From positions 1 through 64,000 of the forward strand of contig JAAYEJ010000003.1 in the NCBI GenBank assembly GCA_012728835.1: a stretch of DNA of 64,000 nt. The letters are read 5' to 3'. Shown here piece by piece: positions 60,836 through 64,000 of the stretch. Source of the DNA: Candidatus Brocadiaceae bacterium. GTDB taxonomy: Bacteria > Planctomycetota > Brocadiia > SM23-32. The notes below the pieces were generated by a model. It was not told the origin of the DNA. It saw only the letters and a list, made by a program, of their open reading frames with translations, and searched no databases. Every line of letters begins with the position of its first letter. Position 1 is the stretch's first letter. Made by a program: the position numbers and the translations under genes.

Positions 60836-63520
60836 ATGGCAAGTGAACTGCCGACCCGGTATGAACCGGAGCAGATTGAAGGCAAGACCTACGCCTTCTG
60901 GACGCAGCGCAACCTGTTCCATGCGGAGCCCGACCGGCCCGGCGAGCCCTACACGATCGTGATCCCGCCGCCGAACGTCACGGCCGAACTCCACATGGGC
61001 CACGCGCTCAACAACACGCTCCAGGACGTCTTCGTCCGCTACCGCCGCATGACCGGCCGCAACGCCCTGTGGCTGCCCGGCACGGACCATGCCGGGATCG
61101 CCACCCAGAACGTCGTCGAACGCGGACTCGCCGCCGAGGGCCGCCATCGCACGGACCTCGGACGCGAGAAGTTCATCGACCGCGTCTGGCAGTGGCGCGA
61201 GAAGTACGGCGGCCGCATCATCCACCAGCTCAAGCGGCTCGGCTGCTCCTGCGACTGGGAACGGGAACGCTTCACCATGGACGAAGGTCTCAGCCGCGCC
61301 GTGGTTGAGACCTTCGTCCGTCTGCACGAAAAGGGCCTGATCTACCGCGGCAAGTACATCGTCAACTGGTGCCCGCGATGCCGCACTGCCCTGTCCGACA
61401 TCGAGTCCGAACACGAGGAACACGACGGGCAGCTGTGGTTCATCCGCTACCCGCTCCGGGACGACCCCCGGCGCACCGTCCTGGTCGCCACCACCCGGCC
61501 CGAGACGATGCTGGGCGACACGGCCGTGGCCGTGCATCCGGACGACGAACGCTACGCCGGCCTGGTCGGCCGCACAGTCGTCCTGCCGATCATCGGCCGT
61601 GAGATCCCCGTCGTCGCCGACGAATGGGTGGACCGCGGCTTCGGCACGGGCGCCGTGAAGGTCACGCCCGCCCACGACCCGAACGACTTCAACCTGGCGC
61701 GCCGCCACGGCCTGCCCGAGGTGGTCGTCATCGACGAAGACGGCCGCATGACGATCGAGGCGGGCGCGCAGTACGAGGGCATGGACCGGTTCGAGTGCCG
61801 TGAGGCGCTCCTGGAGGACCTCCGGGCACTCGAACTGCTCGAGCGGGTCGAACCGCACCGCCACTCCGTCGGCCACTGCTACCGCTGCCACACCGTGGTG
61901 GAGCCCTACCTGTCCGACCAGTGGTACGTGAAGGTGAAGCCCCTGGCCCGGCGCGCCGCCGAGGCCGCACGGGACGGGCGCATCCGCTTCCATCCCGCCC
62001 GTTGGCGGGACTTCTACCTGAGCTGGCTCGACGAGGCCCGGGACTGGTGCGTCAGCCGCCAGATCTGGTGGGGCCACCGCATACCCGTCTACTACTGCAC
62101 CTCCTGCGGCAACCCCGTCGTCGCCCCCCAGGAGCCGACCGAGTGCCCGGCCTGCGGCGCGGCCGAGCTGCGCCGCGACGAAGACGTGCTCGACACCTGG
62201 TTCTCCAGCGCCCTCTGGCCCTTCAGCACGCTCGGCTGGCCGGACCGCACGCCCGAACTGGAACGCTACTACCCCACCAGCACGCTCGTCACCGACCGCG
62301 GCATCATCTACTTCTGGGTCGCCCGCATGGTCATGATGGGCCTGGAGTTCATGGGCGACGTGCCCTTCACCGACGTCTACATCAACGGCACCGTGCTGGA
62401 CGACCAGGGGCGCAAGATGTCCAAGTCCCTCGGCAACGGCATCGACCCGGTCAAGTTGATCGACCTCTACGGCGCCGACGCCGTGCGCTTCTCGCTCGTG
62501 ATGCTGGCCACCGAGGGCCAGGACCTGAAGCTCAGCGAGTCCAAGTTCGAGATGGGCCGCAACTTCGCCAACAAGGTGTGGAACGCCGCCCGGTTCGTGC
62601 TGATGAACCTGGAGGCGGCTCCGGCCGGCCCGGCCGCCGAGCCCGAGCCCGCCTTCGAGGACCGCTGGATCCTCAGCCGCCTGGAAGCCGCCGTGCAGTC
62701 GGTCACAGACGCCCTGGAGGCATTCCGCACGCACGAGGTCGCCCAGGCCGCCTACGAGTTCTTCTGGCACGAGTTCTGCGACTGGTACCTGGAGATCGTC
62801 AAGCCCCGCCTCCTGCCGGACGCCCCCCCCGCCACGGCCGCGGCCGCCCGCGAGACGCTGGCCACGGTGCTGGACAGCTCCCTGCGGCTGCTGCACCCGG
62901 TGGTGCCGTTCGTCAGCGAGGAACTCTGGCAGCACCTGCGCGAGACCGCCCGGGCCGCCGGCCTGCAGGCGGCCGAAGCCATGGACGCCGAGGCGCTGAT
63001 CGTCGCCCCCTGGCCCGCCGCCCGGCCCGCTCGCCGCGACGAAGGGCTCGAAGGCGAGATGGCGCTCGTGCAGGACGTCGTCCGCGCGATCCGCAGCATC
63101 CGCAAAGAGAAGGGCGTCCATGACCGCAAGCCCGTCCGCGTCACCATCAGCACGCCCGACGAGGCGACCGACCGCCTGATCGCGGCCCGCCTGCCCTTCC
63201 TGCGCGAGATGGCGGTGCTGGAAGGCGTCGAACACGGCGTCTTCGCCCCGAAGCCCCACCGCTGCCTCACCACGGTCGTGGGCACGATCGAGTTGTTCGT
63301 GCAACTGGAGGGCCTGGTGGACATCGAGGGCGAGCGCGCACGCCTGGAGAAGCAGCGCGCGGAGGTCGAGCGGCTCATCGCCGGCGTCGAATCCGCGCTG
63401 CACAACGAGGCATTCCGCGCCAACGCACCCGAGGCCGTCGTGCAGCAGCGCCTGGACCGCGCCGAGGAACTGCGCGCCCAGCTCACCAAGATCATCCAGA
63501 ACCTGGCGGATCTGGAGTAG
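60836..63520 (+). CDS. valS: Valyl-tRNA synthetase
   Basis: The 894-residue class I synthetase has PNVTAELHMGHALNN (HMGH near 53-56), an editing domain (TTRPETMLGDTAVAVHPDDE), Zn-like Cys motifs (YYCTSCGNPV and CPACG) and KMSKS in DDQGRKMSKSLGNGIDP (about 527). A C-terminal coiled coil (LEKQRAEVERLIAGVESALH) follows. It lies 52 bp after cimA in the same direction, so valine use and isoleucine synthesis genes may be co-transcribed. Its 3' end overlaps the next gene by 29 bp. Confidence 0.95.
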   Translation: MASELPTRYEPEQIEGKTYAFWTQRNLFHAEPDRPGEPYTIVIPPPNVTAELHMGHALNNTLQDVFVRYRRMTGRNALWLPGTDHAGIATQNVVERGLAAEGRHRTDLGREKFIDRVWQWREKYGGRIIHQLKRLGCSCDWERERFTMDEGLSRAVVETFVRLHEKGLIYRGKYIVNWCPRCRTALSDIESEHEEHDGQLWFIRYPLRDDPRRTVLVATTRPETMLGDTAVAVHPDDERYAGLVGRTVVLPIIGREIPVVADEWVDRGFGTGAVKVTPAHDPNDFNLARRHGLPEVVVIDEDGRMTIEAGAQYEGMDRFECREALLEDLRALELLERVEPHRHSVGHCYRCHTVVEPYLSDQWYVKVKPLARRAAEAARDGRIRFHPARWRDFYLSWLDEARDWCVSRQIWWGHRIPVYYCTSCGNPVVAPQEPTECPACGAAELRRDEDVLDTWFSSALWPFSTLGWPDRTPELERYYPTSTLVTDRGIIYFWVARMVMMGLEFMGDVPFTDVYINGTVLDDQGRKMSKSLGNGIDPVKLIDLYGADAVRFSLVMLATEGQDLKLSESKFEMGRNFANKVWNAARFVLMNLEAAPAGPAAEPEPAFEDRWILSRLEAAVQSVTDALEAFRTHEVAQAAYEFFWHEFCDWYLEIVKPRLLPDAPPATAAAARETLATVLDSSLRLLHPVVPFVSEELWQHLRETARAAGLQAAEAMDAEALIVAPWPAARPARRDEGLEGEMALVQDVVRAIRSIRKEKGVHDRKPVRVTISTPDEATDRLIAARLPFLREMAVLEGVEHGVFAPKPHRCLTTVVGTIELFVQLEGLVDIEGERARLEKQRAEVERLIAGVESALHNEAFRANAPEAVVQQRLDRAEELRAQLTKIIQNLADLE

Positions 63521-64000
63521 CGCCGGCCGGCGGCTCCGCCCGGTCGCCCCGCGGCCCGTTCCGGTCGGCGGGCCGCTTCCGCGCCAGCAGCGTCCACGCA
63601 ACGTTCACAAACGCCCAGCCCCCCAGCGCCGCCACGGTGCTCAGCACCAGCGAACCCGTCCACAGATAGGCGGCCTGGTTGAGGAACATCGCGTACCGCC
63701 TGTCCGGGGGGATGAACCCCTGGATCAGGTCGAACAGCCAGGTATCGTGCAGCATGTGGACCCCGAGCCTGCGCGCGGCCAGGAAGACGGGCACGGCGGT
63801 GACCGGGTTGGTCACCCAGACCCCCGCGACGGCTGCGGGCAGGTTGACCTTCAGCAGCAGCGCGCCGGCGGCGGCCAGCAGCATCTGGAACGGAATCGTC
63901 GGCGTGAACGCGATGAACAGCCCGAGGGCCACCCCGCCGGCCACCGCCCTCCGATCGGGTGCCCAGAGTGCCGTTCGGAACAGGTGCTCGCCCAACCAGC
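63492..64000 (-). CDS. DUF2062 membrane protein (partial at window edge)
   Basis: About 168 residues are seen; the true start is probably beyond base 64000, since the frame is still open there and DUF2062 proteins have more N-terminal sequence. RRAVAGGVALGLFIAFTPTI and GVWVTNPVTAVPVFLAARRL are family motifs, with three or four helices. The function is not known. The C-terminal tail is Arg/Pro-rich. It is convergent with valS. Confidence 0.75.
   Translation of the reverse strand, partial: WLGEHLFRTALWAPDRRAVAGGVALGLFIAFTPTIPFQMLLAAAGALLLKVNLPAAVAGVWVTNPVTAVPVFLAARRLGVHMLHDTWLFDLIQGFIPPDRRYAMFLNQAAYLWTGSLVLSTVAALGGWAFVNVAWTLLARKRPADRNGPRGDRAEPPAGATPDPPGSG

Noticed and set aside
1-64000. tRNA, rRNA or CRISPR array
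   Set aside because: No clear T-loop/acceptor pattern, conserved rRNA segment or regular spaced repeat was seen on reading both strands; a covariance search would settle the tRNA question.

Overview
The window is a GC-rich, gene-dense bacterial chromosome segment with about 50 protein genes. I saw no rRNA, tRNA or CRISPR array and no intact mobile element. Several traits fit a member of the PVC group, most likely a planctomycete or a close relative: LL-diaminopimelate aminotransferase, citramalate-based isoleucine synthesis, a pseudopilin with a DUF1559-like C-terminus, a bacterial topoisomerase VI B subunit, and many secreted glycosidases beside opine-dehydrogenase-type oxidoreductases. This is inferred from gene content only. 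Promoters that can be read are ordinary sigma-70 type (TTGACA or TTGCxx, 16-18 bp, TAxxAT).

Layout. 1-3.1 kb: a leader with short repeats, a small acidic protein, then DNA polymerase III delta (holA) behind an ankyrin-repeat protein. 3.2-5.9 kb: dapL and an FAD oxidoreductase. 5.9-12 kb: a minus-strand operon of a xylose-isomerase-like protein, a large GH2-like protein and an opine-dehydrogenase-like enzyme. 12.2-14.7 kb: a conserved hypothetical and a B12-type radical SAM protein. 14.7-17.2 kb: a second opine-dehydrogenase-like enzyme with a TIM-barrel glycosidase. 17.3-27.7 kb: three paralogous GH9-type enzymes, separated by a lysine-aminotransferase-like gene, a shortened TspO and a YprB-like nuclease. 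27.8-31.4 kb: a four-gene operon (HAD phosphatase, unknown NAD-fold-like protein, PfkB kinase, GmhA-like isomerase). 31.4-36.6 kb: polA-coaE-rho. 36.7-39.2 kb: ilvB-ilvN behind a leader-peptide attenuator. 39.2-42.3 kb: a P-type ATPase remnant, an MFS transporter, asd and a GcvH-like protein without the lipoyl lysine. 42.4-47.2 kb: folK, an HI0933-type flavoprotein, rlmN, a HAD phosphatase and a CCA-adding/poly(A) polymerase. 47.3-52.3 kb: an M24 peptidase with accB-accC, a 2-hydroxyacyl-CoA dehydratase-like protein and a membrane protein. 52.3-57.7 kb: a repeat cluster, a parA pair, orphan top6B, a pseudopilin and thiD. 57.8-64 kb: lysC-cimA, valS and a partial DUF2062 gene.

How it fits together. 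lysC, asd and dapL serve the aspartate/lysine/diaminopimelate branch. cimA with ilvB-ilvN makes isoleucine and valine precursors, and valS uses the valine. The ilv operon appears controlled by translation of a 15-residue peptide holding an Ile-Val-Leu-Val run, followed by mutually exclusive hairpins and an intrinsic terminator. The 5-28 kb region looks like carbohydrate turnover. Two of its proteins have changes at canonical catalytic or metal positions (GH2 NE to NH; XylA metal-ligand Asp to His), and NAD-type opine-dehydrogenase paralogues sit beside glycosidases twice, which suggests unusual sugar chemistry.
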